A stretch of DNA of 64,000 bases from Duodenibacillus sp964509205 (GTDB lineage Bacteria > Pseudomonadota > Gammaproteobacteria > Burkholderiales > Burkholderiaceae_F), in the NCBI GenBank assembly GCA_964509205.1, contig CAZDVW010000008.1, positions 1-64,000 of the forward strand. Direction: 5' to 3'. The notes below the pieces were generated by a model. That model had not been told where the DNA came from, ran no database searches, and was given only the letters and a program-made list of their open reading frames with translations. Made by a program: the position numbers and the translations under genes. Positions 24,969 to 34,990 of this stretch are shown piece by piece. The number at the start of each line of letters is the position of its first letter. Position 1 is the first letter of the stretch.

Positions 24969-25703
24969 TTACTCTTCGTCGCAGAAAACGGCACTTGTGT
25001 AGACGTTGCTCACATCATCGAGATCTTCGAGAGCATCAATGAGTTTGCGCATCTTGACGGCATCGTCGCCGGAGAGTTCCACTTCATTAAGCGGTTTCAT
25101 TGTGACGTCGGCAGAGACAGCCTGCAATCCGGCTGCTTCGAAAGCTTTTTGGACGGAGTCAAAGACTTCAGGCGCACAGATCACTTCGACGGAGCCGTCT
25201 TCATTGGTGAGAACGTCGTCGGCACCGGCCTCAAGCGCCGTTTCCATCACTTTGTCTTCGCTGGTTCCGGGAGCGAAAAGGAATTCGCCGCAGTGCTTGA
25301 ACTGAAATGACACGGAGCCTTCCGTTCCGAGGTTGCCGCCGTGCTTGGTCAGTTCGTGGCGAACGTCGGCCACCGTGCGCGTGCGGTTGTCTGTCGTGCA
25401 GTCAATAATAAGAGACGCTCCGCCGACTCCGTAGGCCTCATAGCGGATTTCTTCGTAGCTGACGCCCTCGAGCTGACCGGTTCCCTTGAGAATGGCGTTT
25501 TGGATTGTGTCCTTCGGAACATTGCCTTCGCGTGCTCTGGAAATTGCCAAACGCAAACGCGAGTTCATGTCCGGGTCTCCGCCGCCGCCGACTCGAGCGG
25601 CAACAATGATTTCGCGAACAAGTTTTGTCCACAGGTTGGAACGCTTGGCATCTTGGCGTCCTTTGCGGTGCTGAATATTTGCCCATTTAGAGTGACCGGA
25701 CAT
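24969..25703 (-). CDS. YebC/PmpR family protein
   Basis: 244 residues when started at the ATG at 25703 (MSGHSKWANIQHRKGRQD, the invariant family N-terminus). The upstream extension to 25772 is discarded. The acidic C-terminal domain contains the ALEDLDDVSNVYTSA region. Family members act as transcriptional regulators, and some are reported to help ribosomes at proline-rich stalls. Which role holds here is unknown. First gene of the minus-strand run that continues with purD, divergent from lgt. Confidence 0.93.
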   Translation of the reverse strand: MSGHSKWANIQHRKGRQDAKRSNLWTKLVREIIVAARVGGGGDPDMNSRLRLAISRAREGNVPKDTIQNAILKGTGQLEGVSYEEIRYEAYGVGGASLIIDCTTDNRTRTVADVRHELTKHGGNLGTEGSVSFQFKHCGEFLFAPGTSEDKVMETALEAGADDVLTNEDGSVEVICAPEVFDSVQKAFEAAGLQAVSADVTMKPLNEVELSGDDAVKMRKLIDALEDLDDVSNVYTSAVFCDEE

Positions 25704-25864
25704 AACACAACCTTTCTTAGCTAAGATAAATATGTAATCGAAAAAGATAACCGGCAGTGCGTTGAAATTCAAAGAGAGAAAGACTCGGACGGCCGGTGAA
25801 AAAAGCTGATGCGCAAGTCTATCATTGTGCCTTTAATATTGCCTTTTTTCTGCCGTTTCAAATC

Positions 25865-26671
25865 ATGATGATCCATCCGCAGTTTGACCCAGTCGCATTT
25901 TCTATCGGCCCCGTCAGCGTCCGATGGTACGGGCTTGCCTATTTGGCGGGATTTGCTCTCTTTTTCCTTTTGGGCAGACTGCGCACAAAGGAAACCTGGC
26001 GGGGGATGGAACCGGAAGGTCTCGACGATCTTCTTTTTTTCGGCATGATCGGCGTTATCTTGGGAGGACGGCTCGGGTTTTGTCTTTTTTATCAGCCCGA
26101 ATGGTTTCTCTCGCATCCGATCGATATATTGAAAATTTGGCAAGGCGGCATGAGTGCGCACGGAGGCATGCTCGGGGGCGTTGTTGCCATCGCCTTGTTT
26201 TCAAGAAAAAAGCGCATGAACTTTTTGCGTGTTGCGGATTTCGTTGTCCCGCTCATTCCGTTGGGTCTTTTTTTCGGAAGAATCGGAAATTTTATAAACG
26301 GTGAACTTTGGGGACGAATCGCAGACGAGACATTGCCTTGGGCAATGATCTTTCCGCAGTCGGGTACTTTCTATCCTCGGCATCCTTCGCAGCTTTACGA
26401 GGCGGTTCTGGAAGGGATTTGTTTGTTTGCCCTTGTGTGGATGTACTCGAAAAGACCGCGAAAGGAAGGAAACGTGGCGGCGCTTTTTTGCATCGGTTAT
26501 GCCGTCGCGCGGTTTGCTGTCGAGTTCTTTCGAGAGCCGGATGCGTATCTGGGGTTGGGGCTTTTCGGGCTCAGCCGCGGTCAGTGGCTCACGATTCCGG
26601 TTTTTGCGCTTGGTCTGATTCTGTTCTGTCGTTCGGCTAACGCTGGCAATGACACGCGGCAAAACCGATAG
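25865..26671 (+). CDS. lgt: Prolipoprotein diacylglyceryl transferase
   Basis: Integral membrane enzyme that moves diacylglycerol from phosphatidylglycerol to the lipobox Cys. The start at 25865 gives 268 residues and MMIHPQFDPVAFSIGPVSVR, which aligns with known Lgt N-termini. The open frame extends back to a GTG at 25796 but lacks family similarity there. HGGMLGGVVA (the essential His-Gly region) and the Lgt signature GRIGNFINGELWGR are present, along with seven hydrophobic segments. It is convergent with rsmE. Confidence 0.94.
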   Translation: MMIHPQFDPVAFSIGPVSVRWYGLAYLAGFALFFLLGRLRTKETWRGMEPEGLDDLLFFGMIGVILGGRLGFCLFYQPEWFLSHPIDILKIWQGGMSAHGGMLGGVVAIALFSRKKRMNFLRVADFVVPLIPLGLFFGRIGNFINGELWGRIADETLPWAMIFPQSGTFYPRHPSQLYEAVLEGICLFALVWMYSKRPRKEGNVAALFCIGYAVARFAVEFFREPDAYLGLGLFGLSRGQWLTIPVFALGLILFCRSANAGNDTRQNR

Positions 26672-26696
26672 ACGGATTCTTCTCATAGCGGCTGCA

Positions 26697-26723
26697 AGCC
26701 GAATGCATGCGCCGCATTCGGCT
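26697..26723. terminator. Hairpin between convergent lgt and rsmE
   Basis: Perfect 10-bp stem AGCCGAATGC / GCATTCGGCT with a 7-base loop, placed between the two stop codons. There is no strong T-run on either side, so it may be a weak or factor-assisted terminator. Confidence 0.55.
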
Positions 26724-26740
26724 CGGCCGTTTAGAAAAAA

Positions 26741-27469
26741 TCAATAAAACTTCATGTCGCCGCTTGCGGCATTGGCAAGCGTGGCGGCAACCAGTCCTGC
26801 CGTTTCCGTACGCAAAACTCGCGGGCCGATGAGAACGGATTCCCAGCCGAATTTGGCCGCTATCGCAATTTCCGTGGCAGAAAAGCCGCCTTCCGGGCCG
26901 ACGGCGAAAGCCACGGAAGAAATGCGGGTTAGGCGAGGTGCGACCGTACTTGAGAGTGCCAGCATGTAGCGGCGGTCTGCTTTCACGTTTTCCATCGCCT
27001 TTTCAAACTGCATAAATTCGAGACTCGGAATGGAATTGCGGCCGCACTGCTCGCAGGCCGAGTGCATGATGTCGGACCAACGGGTTAGGCGTCTGTCGCG
27101 TCGGTCTTCCGGCAACTTCGCCGTGGATCGGATGGAAGGAACAATCACGATGCGGCTGACGCCGAGTTCCACGGCCTTTTCAACCACCCAATCGAGTTTT
27201 TCGGCAGAAATGAGTCCCTGAACGAGGGTAATGGAAAGGGGGGACTCGGTTTTCGGGCGTTCGAGTGCCTCAATCGTAATGTAGGCGTCTTCGCCTTCAA
27301 AGGAGATCGGACCGGTGGCTATGTCTCCAAGACCATTGAAAACGCTGGCTTTTTCTCCAGCGGCCATGCGCAAAACGCGGCCGGCATGATGTCGGACAGC
27401 GGGCGGAAGGTAGGTTCGGACACCAATTTGGAACGTGACGTTCGGAATATAGAAGCGAGGGATGGCCAT
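26741..27469 (-). CDS. rsmE: 16S rRNA (uracil1498-N3)-methyltransferase
   Basis: 242 residues with a PUA-like N-terminus (MAIPRFYIPN, then HHAGRVLRM) and a SPOUT C-domain. The knot motifs are FAVGPEGGFSATE and LIGPRVLRTETAGL. It methylates U1498 in helix 44. It is divergent from transketolase with a 150-bp shared upstream region. Confidence 0.94.
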   Translation of the reverse strand: MAIPRFYIPNVTFQIGVRTYLPPAVRHHAGRVLRMAAGEKASVFNGLGDIATGPISFEGEDAYITIEALERPKTESPLSITLVQGLISAEKLDWVVEKAVELGVSRIVIVPSIRSTAKLPEDRRDRRLTRWSDIMHSACEQCGRNSIPSLEFMQFEKAMENVKADRRYMLALSSTVAPRLTRISSVAFAVGPEGGFSATEIAIAAKFGWESVLIGPRVLRTETAGLVAATLANAASGDMKFY

Positions 27470-27534
27470 TTAAGGGGCTCCGTTCTGGATAGGGAAAAAT
27501 CTCCCTTGAGTTTACGCCGTTTACTTTGAAAGAG

Positions 27535-27580
27535 GGCACAGATGTGCCGGCTCTGACCTGTTAGAATCGGCACGATTTTT
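27535..27580 (+). promoter_or_regulatory. Mutually exclusive hairpins upstream of tkt
   Basis: GGCACA (27535-27540) can pair with TGTGCC (27543-27548). Alternatively GTGCCG (27544-27549) can pair with CGGCAC (27568-27573), which is followed by GATTTTT. The two stems share bases, so only one can form, as in an attenuator with an intrinsic terminator. A GTTAGAAT sequence inside the loop (27560-27567) also resembles a -10 box, so the alternative reading is a promoter overlapping an operator. Confidence 0.4.
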
Positions 27581-27619
27581 AGACAGAGTCTTTTACATCA
27601 ATTTCTCTCGAGTTCTCTT

Positions 27620-29776
27620 ATGTCAGACAAAGTTTGCGCCCGATGCATGGCAAATGCTGTGCGAGCTCTCAGTATTGACGCCGTTGAAAAAGCCAAAAGC
27701 GGACATCCCGGCATGCCGATGGGCATGGCCGATATTGCCGTGACTCTTTGGACGCGGCATTTGCGACACAATCCGGCAAATCCCAAGTGGATCGGACGCG
27801 ATCGCTTCATTCTGTCGAACGGTCACGGTTCGATGCTGCAATATGCGTTGCTGCATCTGACCGGGTATGACCTCACGATGGACGACATTAAGGCATTCCG
27901 ACAGTTTGGAAGCAAAACGCCGGGGCATCCGGAATACGGTGTTGTGCCGGGGGTTGAGACCTCAACCGGTCCTCTCGGGCAGGGGATTGCCAACGCCGTC
28001 GGCATGGCTTTGGCCGAAAAGATGTTGGCCGCAGAGTTCAACCGAGAAGGATTTCCTGTTATTGATAACCGGACATACGTCTTTTTGGGCGACGGTTGCA
28101 TGATGGAAGGTCTCAGCCACGAGGCGTGTTCGCTCGCAGGCGTTTGGAAACTCAATAAATTGATTGCCGTGTACGATGACAACGGCATTTCGATTGACGG
28201 CAATGTCAAAGGGTGGTTTGCCGACGATACGCGCAAACGCTTTGAGGCCTACGGTTGGAATGTCATCGGACCGATTGACGGCCATGACGTGGATGCGGTG
28301 GACGAGGCCATTACGCAAGCGAAAAAGAGCGAAGAGAAACCGACGCTCATCATTGCGAAAACCATTATCGGCAAGGGAAGTCCGCATTTGGCCGGAACAT
28401 CGAAGTGCCATGGAGCGGCTCTCGGAGAGGCAGAAATTGCGGCGACTCGCGAAAATCTCGGTTGGGAGTATCCGCCGTTTGAAATTCCGCAGGAAATTTA
28501 CGATGCCATGGACGCCCGTGAAATCGGTAAGAAGCGAGAAGATGAGTACGAGGCCATGCTTTCTGCTTATCGAAAAACCTATCCGCAACTTTCCTCGCAG
28601 TTATTGTGCCGCTTGTATGGTTTCCTCCCTGAGGAACTTGATGAGGCTGTCTACGAAATTCTCTTCAAGGCGCAACGGGACGCAGAGAGTATTGCCACGC
28701 GTAAAGCGAGTCAAAAGACACTGGATGCGCTGGCGCCTGTGCTTCCGGAACTTTTCGGCGGATCTGCCGATTTGACGGGGTCTAATCTCACAGCCTGGAA
28801 AGGGGTGGTTCCGATGACGGCGGACAATCCTCTGGGACGGCACGCCAGTTACGGCGTACGTGAATTTGCCATGGCGGCTATCGGAAACGGGATTGCGCTT
28901 TACGGAGGGTTCATTCCGTTTTCCGGAACCTTCCTTACGTTCTCTGACTACGAAAGAAATGCCGTTCGAATGGCGGCTCTGATGCGAATTCGCAATATCT
29001 TTGTCTTCACGCATGACTCACTCGGCGTCGGCGAAGACGGACCGACGCATCAGCCGATTGAGCACATTTCGAGTCTGCGGCTGATTCCGAATTTGGTTGT
29101 TTGGCGTCCGGCGGACACGATCGAAACGATCGTGGCCTGGCGTGAGGCGATTAAAAGAAAAGAAGGCCCCAGTGCATTGATCCTTTCCAGACAATCGATT
29201 GCTTTCACGAAGCATGTTGATGTGGATGCCAGTGAAAAAGACGACTCAGCTGCAGATTATCAGTTTAAGTCCTCAGTCATCAACATGGCGGATGATGCCG
29301 CACAGGGCGGCTATATTGCGGCAGAAGCACCTGCCGGCGAAGAAAAGGTCGAGATTATCTTGGTGGCAAGCGGATCTGAGTTGCCGCTTGTCATGAAAGC
29401 TCAAGCATTGCTGGCGGCTCGGAATATTCAGGCTCGCGTGGTTTCGATGCCGTCGATGGAGGTTTTTGACGCACAGCCTAGTTATTACCGTGCAAAGGTC
29501 TTGAAGTTGAGGAGACCGGACGGTGCCCCTCGTCTGCACGAGGAGAGCGGAGAGTTTACGAGTGAGAGCAAGGAGAAGAGATTGACGCCGCAAGTGCCGA
29601 TCCTGGCTGTTGAGGCGGGTGTAACGCCGCTTTGGTTCAAATACATTCAGGGTTCGGGAGACGTCATCGGCATTGATACATACGGCATGTCTGCTCCGGC
29701 TGGCGTATTATGGAAGCACTTTGGTTTTACAGTAGAAAACGTGCTCGAGAGAGCATTGCGGTTGCTCGGAAAGTAG
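27620..29776 (+). CDS. tkt: Transketolase
   Basis: 718 residues, some 50 more than E. coli TktA. Thiamine diphosphate signature GDGCMMEGLSHEA, conserved HGSMLQYALLHLTGYDL and GPLGQG near the active site, and catalytic-region EDGPTHQP / ISSLR in the pyrimidine domain. Extra sequence appears in two places: near residues 535-570 and in a Lys/Arg/Glu-rich insert (KVLKLRRPDGAPRL...) before the C-terminal domain. It transfers two-carbon units in the pentose phosphate pathway. Followed on the same strand by pgk after 74 bp. Confidence 0.96.
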   Translation: MSDKVCARCMANAVRALSIDAVEKAKSGHPGMPMGMADIAVTLWTRHLRHNPANPKWIGRDRFILSNGHGSMLQYALLHLTGYDLTMDDIKAFRQFGSKTPGHPEYGVVPGVETSTGPLGQGIANAVGMALAEKMLAAEFNREGFPVIDNRTYVFLGDGCMMEGLSHEACSLAGVWKLNKLIAVYDDNGISIDGNVKGWFADDTRKRFEAYGWNVIGPIDGHDVDAVDEAITQAKKSEEKPTLIIAKTIIGKGSPHLAGTSKCHGAALGEAEIAATRENLGWEYPPFEIPQEIYDAMDAREIGKKREDEYEAMLSAYRKTYPQLSSQLLCRLYGFLPEELDEAVYEILFKAQRDAESIATRKASQKTLDALAPVLPELFGGSADLTGSNLTAWKGVVPMTADNPLGRHASYGVREFAMAAIGNGIALYGGFIPFSGTFLTFSDYERNAVRMAALMRIRNIFVFTHDSLGVGEDGPTHQPIEHISSLRLIPNLVVWRPADTIETIVAWREAIKRKEGPSALILSRQSIAFTKHVDVDASEKDDSAADYQFKSSVINMADDAAQGGYIAAEAPAGEEKVEIILVASGSELPLVMKAQALLAARNIQARVVSMPSMEVFDAQPSYYRAKVLKLRRPDGAPRLHEESGEFTSESKEKRLTPQVPILAVEAGVTPLWFKYIQGSGDVIGIDTYGMSAPAGVLWKHFGFTVENVLERALRLLGK

Positions 29777-29850
29777 CAATGATTTTTGACGGTCACGTTC
29801 GGCTTTCGATGAGATTGTCGGAGTGACGTTGGTTCTTAAGGAAAATAAAA

Positions 29851-31056
29851 ATGAAAGTTAAAACGCTTGAATCTTTGGCTGAGGCAGGCCTTTTGGACGG
29901 AAAACGGGTTCTCATCCGTTCTGATCTGAATGCTCCGCGCGATGAAGAAGGACGCATCACGAATGAAAAGCGTCTCGTGGCGAGCGTGCCGGCGATCCGT
30001 TTGGCACTCGATGCCGGTGCGGCCGTGATGGTCATGAGCCATTTGGGGCGCCCGACGGAAGGTGAATTTAATGAACGCACAGACAGCTTGGCCGGTATTG
30101 CCGTTCGCATGAGCGAATTGGTCGGAAAGCCGATGAAGCTTGTTCGTGATTACTTAAATGGCTTCGACATCAAGCCCGGTGAATTGGTCATGCTTGAAAA
30201 TTGCCGGTGCAACAAGGGCGAAAAGAAGAATAACGAAGAATTGGCCAAGAAGTACGCCGCGCTTTGTGATGTGTATGTCAATGACGCATTCGGTACCTCG
30301 CACCGTGCTCAGGCTTCCACAGAAGGCGTGGCGCGTTTTGCCCCGATTGCTTGCGCCGGTCCTTTGATGGCCGCTGAAATCGATGCTCTGACAAAGGCGG
30401 TTGCTGAGGCGAAACACCCGCTTGTTGCCATTGTCGGCGGCTCCAAGGTTTCGACAAAACTCACGATTTTGAGCAATTTAGCTGAAAAGGTCGATCAGCT
30501 GATCGTCGGCGGCGGAATTGCCAATACGTTCCTTTTGGCGGCAGGACACAAGATCGGCAAGTCTCTGGCGGAACCGGAACTTGTTGACGAGTGCAAGAAA
30601 GTTCTTGCCAAGCTTGCACAAAAGGGTGCCACGTTGCCGCTTCCGACGGATGTTGTTGTCGCGAAGGAATTTAGCGAAACAGCAGAGCATCGTATTTGCC
30701 AGATTGACGATGTGGCCGAGGACGAGATGATCCTTGATGTGGGACCGGAATCGGCTCAGGCGCTTGCGGATGTCATTGCGAAGGCTCAGACGGTTGTTTG
30801 GAACGGTCCGGTCGGCGTTTTCGAGATGAAGCCGTTTGCACAAGGAACGCGGGTTCTTGGCGAAGCGATTGCCAAGCGTACCGGCGAGGGTGCTTTCTCG
30901 ATCGTCGGCGGCGGCGATACGATCAACGCACTCAGTGTCTTCGGAATTACGGACAAGGTGAGCTACATCTCGACGGGCGGCGGAGCATTCCTGGAGTTCC
31001 TCGAGGGTAAGACGCTTCCGGCGATTGCCGCACTTGAGGCTCGTGCCGACAAGTAA
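29851..31056 (+). CDS. pgk: Phosphoglycerate kinase
   Basis: 401 residues. The substrate loop RSDLNAPRDEEGRITNEKR, SHLGRPTEGEF, GGSKVSTKLTIL, WNGPVGVFEM and the nucleotide loop GGGDT are all in order. It makes ATP from 1,3-bisphosphoglycerate in glycolysis, or the reverse. The start has AAGGAAAA 9 bases upstream. It follows tkt, a common carbon-metabolism pairing in this group, and is followed by a clear terminator. Confidence 0.97.
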   Translation: MKVKTLESLAEAGLLDGKRVLIRSDLNAPRDEEGRITNEKRLVASVPAIRLALDAGAAVMVMSHLGRPTEGEFNERTDSLAGIAVRMSELVGKPMKLVRDYLNGFDIKPGELVMLENCRCNKGEKKNNEELAKKYAALCDVYVNDAFGTSHRAQASTEGVARFAPIACAGPLMAAEIDALTKAVAEAKHPLVAIVGGSKVSTKLTILSNLAEKVDQLIVGGGIANTFLLAAGHKIGKSLAEPELVDECKKVLAKLAQKGATLPLPTDVVVAKEFSETAEHRICQIDDVAEDEMILDVGPESAQALADVIAKAQTVVWNGPVGVFEMKPFAQGTRVLGEAIAKRTGEGAFSIVGGGDTINALSVFGITDKVSYISTGGGAFLEFLEGKTLPAIAALEARADK

Positions 31057-31076
31057 TGGATTGTGTTTTAAGGATG

Positions 31077-31112
31077 CCGCCTGCCGAACGTATTCAGCGG
31101 GCGGTTTCTTTT
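31077..31112 (+). terminator. pgk rho-independent terminator
   Basis: Stem CCGCCTGC (31077-31084) with GCGGGCGG (31097-31104), one G-U pair, then TTTCTTTT, 21 bases after the pgk stop. Confidence 0.8.
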
Positions 31113-31220
31113 GCTCCGGAAAACCGGCACAACGGATGCAAAGGAACCTCGTCGTCGGAATGACTTCAGTGACCTGCCGTTTGAGCAGTGAAGAGGCGTT
31201 GCTTAAGACGGGATGCGCTG

Positions 31221-31254
31221 AAAAAAAGGGAACAGCCGCATGTGAACTGCTCCC
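31221..31254 (-). terminator. Terminator of the phase-variable autotransporter gene
   Basis: On the minus strand GGGAGCAG pairs with CTGTTCCC (one mismatch) and is followed by seven T. It lies 25 bases past the stop codon at 31279. Confidence 0.75.
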
Positions 31255-31278
31255 TTCTTCTTCGTTGCAATTGCCTCT

Positions 31279-34200
31279 TCAGAAGGCGTACTTCATGCGA
31301 ATCTGCCCGGCGATGCCCTTGTGCTGACCGAAGTAACCGACAAATCCGGCATCCACTGTGAGCGGCGTATTCGCTTCAGGTTTAAATTCCACGCCCAAGT
31401 TTACGACGCCGCTTGAGCCGCCGAGATCAGCGCTTTCCAGATTGATATGCTGGACGCTTCCCTTGGCTTTCCCGTTAAATTCGTGTTCCCACTCCACGCC
31501 GATGTAGGGCGTGTACGGAGCGTCTGCAAGATAATCAAATCGAACGCCTGCCCGCACGCGGTGCGAATTCATCGCATCGAACTTGTACGTGTCGCCTGCT
31601 GTCTGTACGGTCTTAGCCTCAACGTGCGACCACATGTAGCGAATGCTTGTGTCTGCACGCAGATTGTCCGTCAGATTCCACTGATAGCCCAAACCGACGT
31701 GTGCGGCAAAGTATGTCGCATCCATGTCGCAATTCAGGCTTTGCCCGCTTGAGACGGCTACGTCGTTATTCGTGTAGTCGCTTGAGAGCCGTCCGACCCG
31801 TAAGGAGGCGTCGGCGTAAGCACCGCGAAGCGTGCCCTGCGTTTGTTCAAGGCGTCCGAGAAGACCCGCTCCGTAGTAGTGACTGTCGCCTTCGCCCTTT
31901 AATTTCCTGCCGCCGATCGTATTGTGCGTGGTTGTATCACCCCAGCCGCCTTCGATAAAGACGCCTGCCGTGATGTTTCTCGATTCTCCCATAAAGGTCG
32001 TTGACGCTCCGGCAATGAGATTGACGCCGTCGACCTCAACCGAAGAACCTGTGTTGTAGCGTGTGTGTCCGCCGCGAATGGCACCGAAGGAATCTGTGAT
32101 GTTTGTATCAATCAGCAAGTCGGTTCCGGTGTTGACAAAGGCTAAGCCCGCAGTACGGTTCTCGGATAAGACCTTGGTTTCCGGATTGGCTTGAGAACCA
32201 CGGATGCGAGCGGTGACGGCGTTGCCCTCCTGACGAATCACGGTGTCGTATCCAAGGGAAAAACTCGTCCCCTGACGGACGAATCGTTCTTCACCGTCAT
32301 TGGCGAGCGTCCCTTCAACATTGGAAATCAAGGTCAGCGTATCGCCAGCCGCAAGCGAAGCATTGTCGATGCTGATGAAATTAACAGTGGTTCCTTTGTC
32401 CGCTCCATTGCCCAAAATGGCTCTGTCCGCATTCAGTACAACATCGCCGTTACTGACGTTGCCGGCTTGAATGTTGATTGTCTCAAAGTTTTCAACCGTT
32501 GAAACGGCGACTTGAGCAACTTCCCGTGCATTGAGGTTTAGGGTATTGCCGCTAAAGATGTCGACGTTGCTGCCGGGGGTTAGTCTGAGGGCATAGCCGC
32601 CGTAGAGGTAAACGCCCTGAATGCTGTGGCTGCCGTCAACAGTAATATTGACAGTGTTGTTGGTAGCGGCATACGTGCCGTTGGAGCGGTTGTCGTCCCC
32701 GATCGCTCCGCCGGCGATGATGGTTCTGTCCTCGATAGTGGCGCCATTAATCGTAACAGTATTACGACTGGCGCTTGCCGTGAAACTTTCGGTGTCGGAA
32801 TAGGTGTCATTGACATAACCGCCATGGATACTGCGGCCGATTGTCGCTCCGTCTGAGACGATCACGTGATTGTTGTCGGCAACGGCAACGGCGTGTCCTC
32901 CGTCAGAATTCGCTTCGGCGTGTCCACCATAGATATCATTGGAAACCTCAGTGGCGTCTCCCGACACTTCCACCGTGTTGCCGCTTGCCTCAGCGATGGC
33001 TGTTCCGCCGTCACTCACGCTCCTGGCATGGCCGCCGTAGAGAAAACCTGCAGCAGAAAAACCGTCTGACACTGTTATATGGTTGCCGCTCGCATTTGCA
33101 TTGGCTTCTCCTCCGGCCGGAGAGGCGATCTGGGCCTCACCGCCCCAAATAGATATCCACTCAGCAGGAGCATCGCCCGATGCTGTCACACGGTTGTTGT
33201 TAGCCGAAGCCGTAAGATTTCCGTCACTACTGAAGATCTCAGTGTGTCCGCCATAGATATCACCCTCGGCGGCCGTCAATATGTTTACTGTGTTGCCGTT
33301 TGCCTCAGCCGTGATGGTTCCGCTGCTGGAGGAGATCTCTGCATAACCGCCATGAGTCATATAACTCCAGAGAACAGAATCCTCCACAATCACGGTGTTG
33401 CTGTTTATCGCAGCAGAGATGTTCCCGGTACTCGATGTGATCTCGGCATAACTGCCATAGAGTTCCCCCGAAACTTCAGTGTTGCTTCCAGAGACGGATA
33501 TCGTGTTTCCGCTGAGGGTGGCTGCGGTGCTTCCGTTGCCGGAGCGGATTTCAGAATAACCGCCGTACGCATCGCTGTTAATGATGGAATTGTCCAGAAT
33601 GGTCAGCGTATTGTCACGTGCCTCTGCTGAAACCTCACAAGCCGCAGAGGAGTAGATAAAACCTCCGTAGATGAAGTCACTGATTTCGGAGGCAGAGATC
33701 GTCACACCATTGCCGTTGGCAGTGACAGCTGCACTTTCGTTGGCCAGATGGATTCTCGATTCGCCGCCAAAAATTCCGGAACTGACATCAGAATCCGTCA
33801 GGGTTATCTGGTTGTTGTCAGCCGCAGAAAACGCCTTTCTTCCCTCGGCTTCGGAACTGCCGCCGTAGATGTCTCCTGAGACGTCTCCGAATACGTTCAC
33901 TCGGTTGTTGCTTGCCTCTGCAATGGCTTTTGCACTACCTGAACTGGCGTAAGAGGAGCTGCCCATGACGTCGCCGTCAATGGTGGAGTTCGAGACGGTC
34001 ACGGTGTTGCTGTTGGCGACGACCGTGGAATTTCCGCTGTCGGATACGGCATAGGTTTCATTGCCGCAAATGTAGGCATTGATTTCGGAATTTGTCACGA
34101 TCAACGTGTTGTTTTCCGCCCTCGCAGAGATTTCTCCGCTCGTCGTCTGGATATCGATGAAGCTGCCGAAAAGGCCGCTCGCGTCGCTGTCCGAGATGGT

Positions 34201-34609
34201 GATTTCCAAAACGTCTACCCGGTTGTTGCTTGCCTCAGCGTCGGCGTTTTCGCTATCTGCAGTGATATTTGTTTGAGCGCCGAAAATGGCTTTGAGAGTT
34301 GAGTTTTTTACCGTAACGCGGTTGTCGGAGGCGATAACAGGATTGGTTCCTGTCGAGTAGGCGCCGAAAACGTAATCCAGTCCTGCGGATTCATCAATGA
34401 CTTGGATTTCATTTCCGCTCAGAGGGTCAGTGCTGCCGTAACTGCTGGAGAGGTGGGGGGGGGGTAAAGTCGAGGCCGCCGGTTCTCTCTGCGAAGGCAG
34501 AAGAGGCAGAGAGTGTGGCCAAACACAAGACCGTTGGAACAAACAGGCCATGCAAGGAGAGTGAACGTTTATCGGATTGACGATACCTTTCTGAAATCGG
34601 GTGATTCAT
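31279..34609 (-). CDS. Phase-variable autotransporter, out of frame at a C10 tract (OFF state as written)
   Basis: The signal peptide is encoded from the ATG at 34609 (MNHPISERYR..., hydrophobic core, cleavage ...SSAFA), with AGGAA 8-12 bases upstream. That frame hits a stop 60 codons in, just past a run of ten C. The passenger and barrel lie in another frame, open to 31279. With nine or twelve C the two join: 3,330 bases, 1,109 residues. The passenger is built of ~36-40-residue repeats centred on DIYGGHAE-like turns with N-x-V-x-V strands, a beta-solenoid. The last ~270 residues form the barrel and end in MKYAF. An accidental 1-base sequencing error in the run is possible. Confidence 0.85.
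34455..34464 (-). repeat. Homopolymer C10 (G10 on +) switch tract
   Basis: Ten G on the plus strand between TTTA and ACCT (minus-strand reading), in the codons right after the signal peptide of the autotransporter. The length sets whether signal peptide and passenger share a frame: 9 or 12 gives ON, 10 or 11 gives OFF. Confidence 0.9.
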
Positions 34610-34721
34610 TTGATTTTTCCTGTCGATTAGGGAAGGGTTGTTTGAGAAAAGAAAAACGCAAAAAACTGAGTTTTTTCATCCATCGTTTTCCGCTGTCAAC
34701 TGCACATGGGCAAACATTAAC

Positions 34722-34740
34722 ATTGTAACGAACCGTTACA
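34722..34740 (-). promoter_or_regulatory. Promoter -10 inside a palindrome upstream of the autotransporter
   Basis: TGTAACG-AAC-CGTTACA (34724-34740) is a perfect inverted repeat. On the minus strand it runs into TTACAAT, a good -10 box, ~113 bases before the start codon at 34609. An operator overlapping the -10 is plausible. The rest of the 380-bp gap (34610-34990) holds only this and the DedA terminator. Confidence 0.45.
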
Positions 34741-34926
34741 GATTACTCTGCATCTTTTTTGGCTTTTTTCTTACGTATTTTGGGAAAACTCCGCCGACCG
34801 GATTGTCTCTTTTCTCGTCACGAAACATGTTGAAAATCGAAAGGACGATGCTGATCATGACCCCGGTGCAGGCGGGCAGAAACCTTTCGGCACGGTTGAC
34901 TGCCATTCATTGCCTTGAGGTGAAAT

Positions 34927-34962
34927 GAAAAAAACCGACGATTGAAATCGAAATCGCCGGTT
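34927..34962 (-). terminator. Terminator of the DedA gene
   Basis: On the minus strand AACCGGCGATT pairs with AATCGTCGGTT (one mismatch) and is followed by a run of seven T, 29 bases past the stop at 34991. Confidence 0.8.
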
Positions 34963-34990
34963 CTTCTAAAAAAGGGGTACAGATTGCCGA

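Noticed and set aside
24008..25042. Plus-strand open frame of 344 aa opposite purD/yebC
   Set aside because: Covers two certain genes antisense; Phe/Asn/Arg-rich with no motif.
34465..34551. Reading the autotransporter from a start at 34551
   Set aside because: This N-terminus (MACLFQRSCV...) lacks a signal peptide; it is the wrong frame of the true signal sequence upstream of the C-run.
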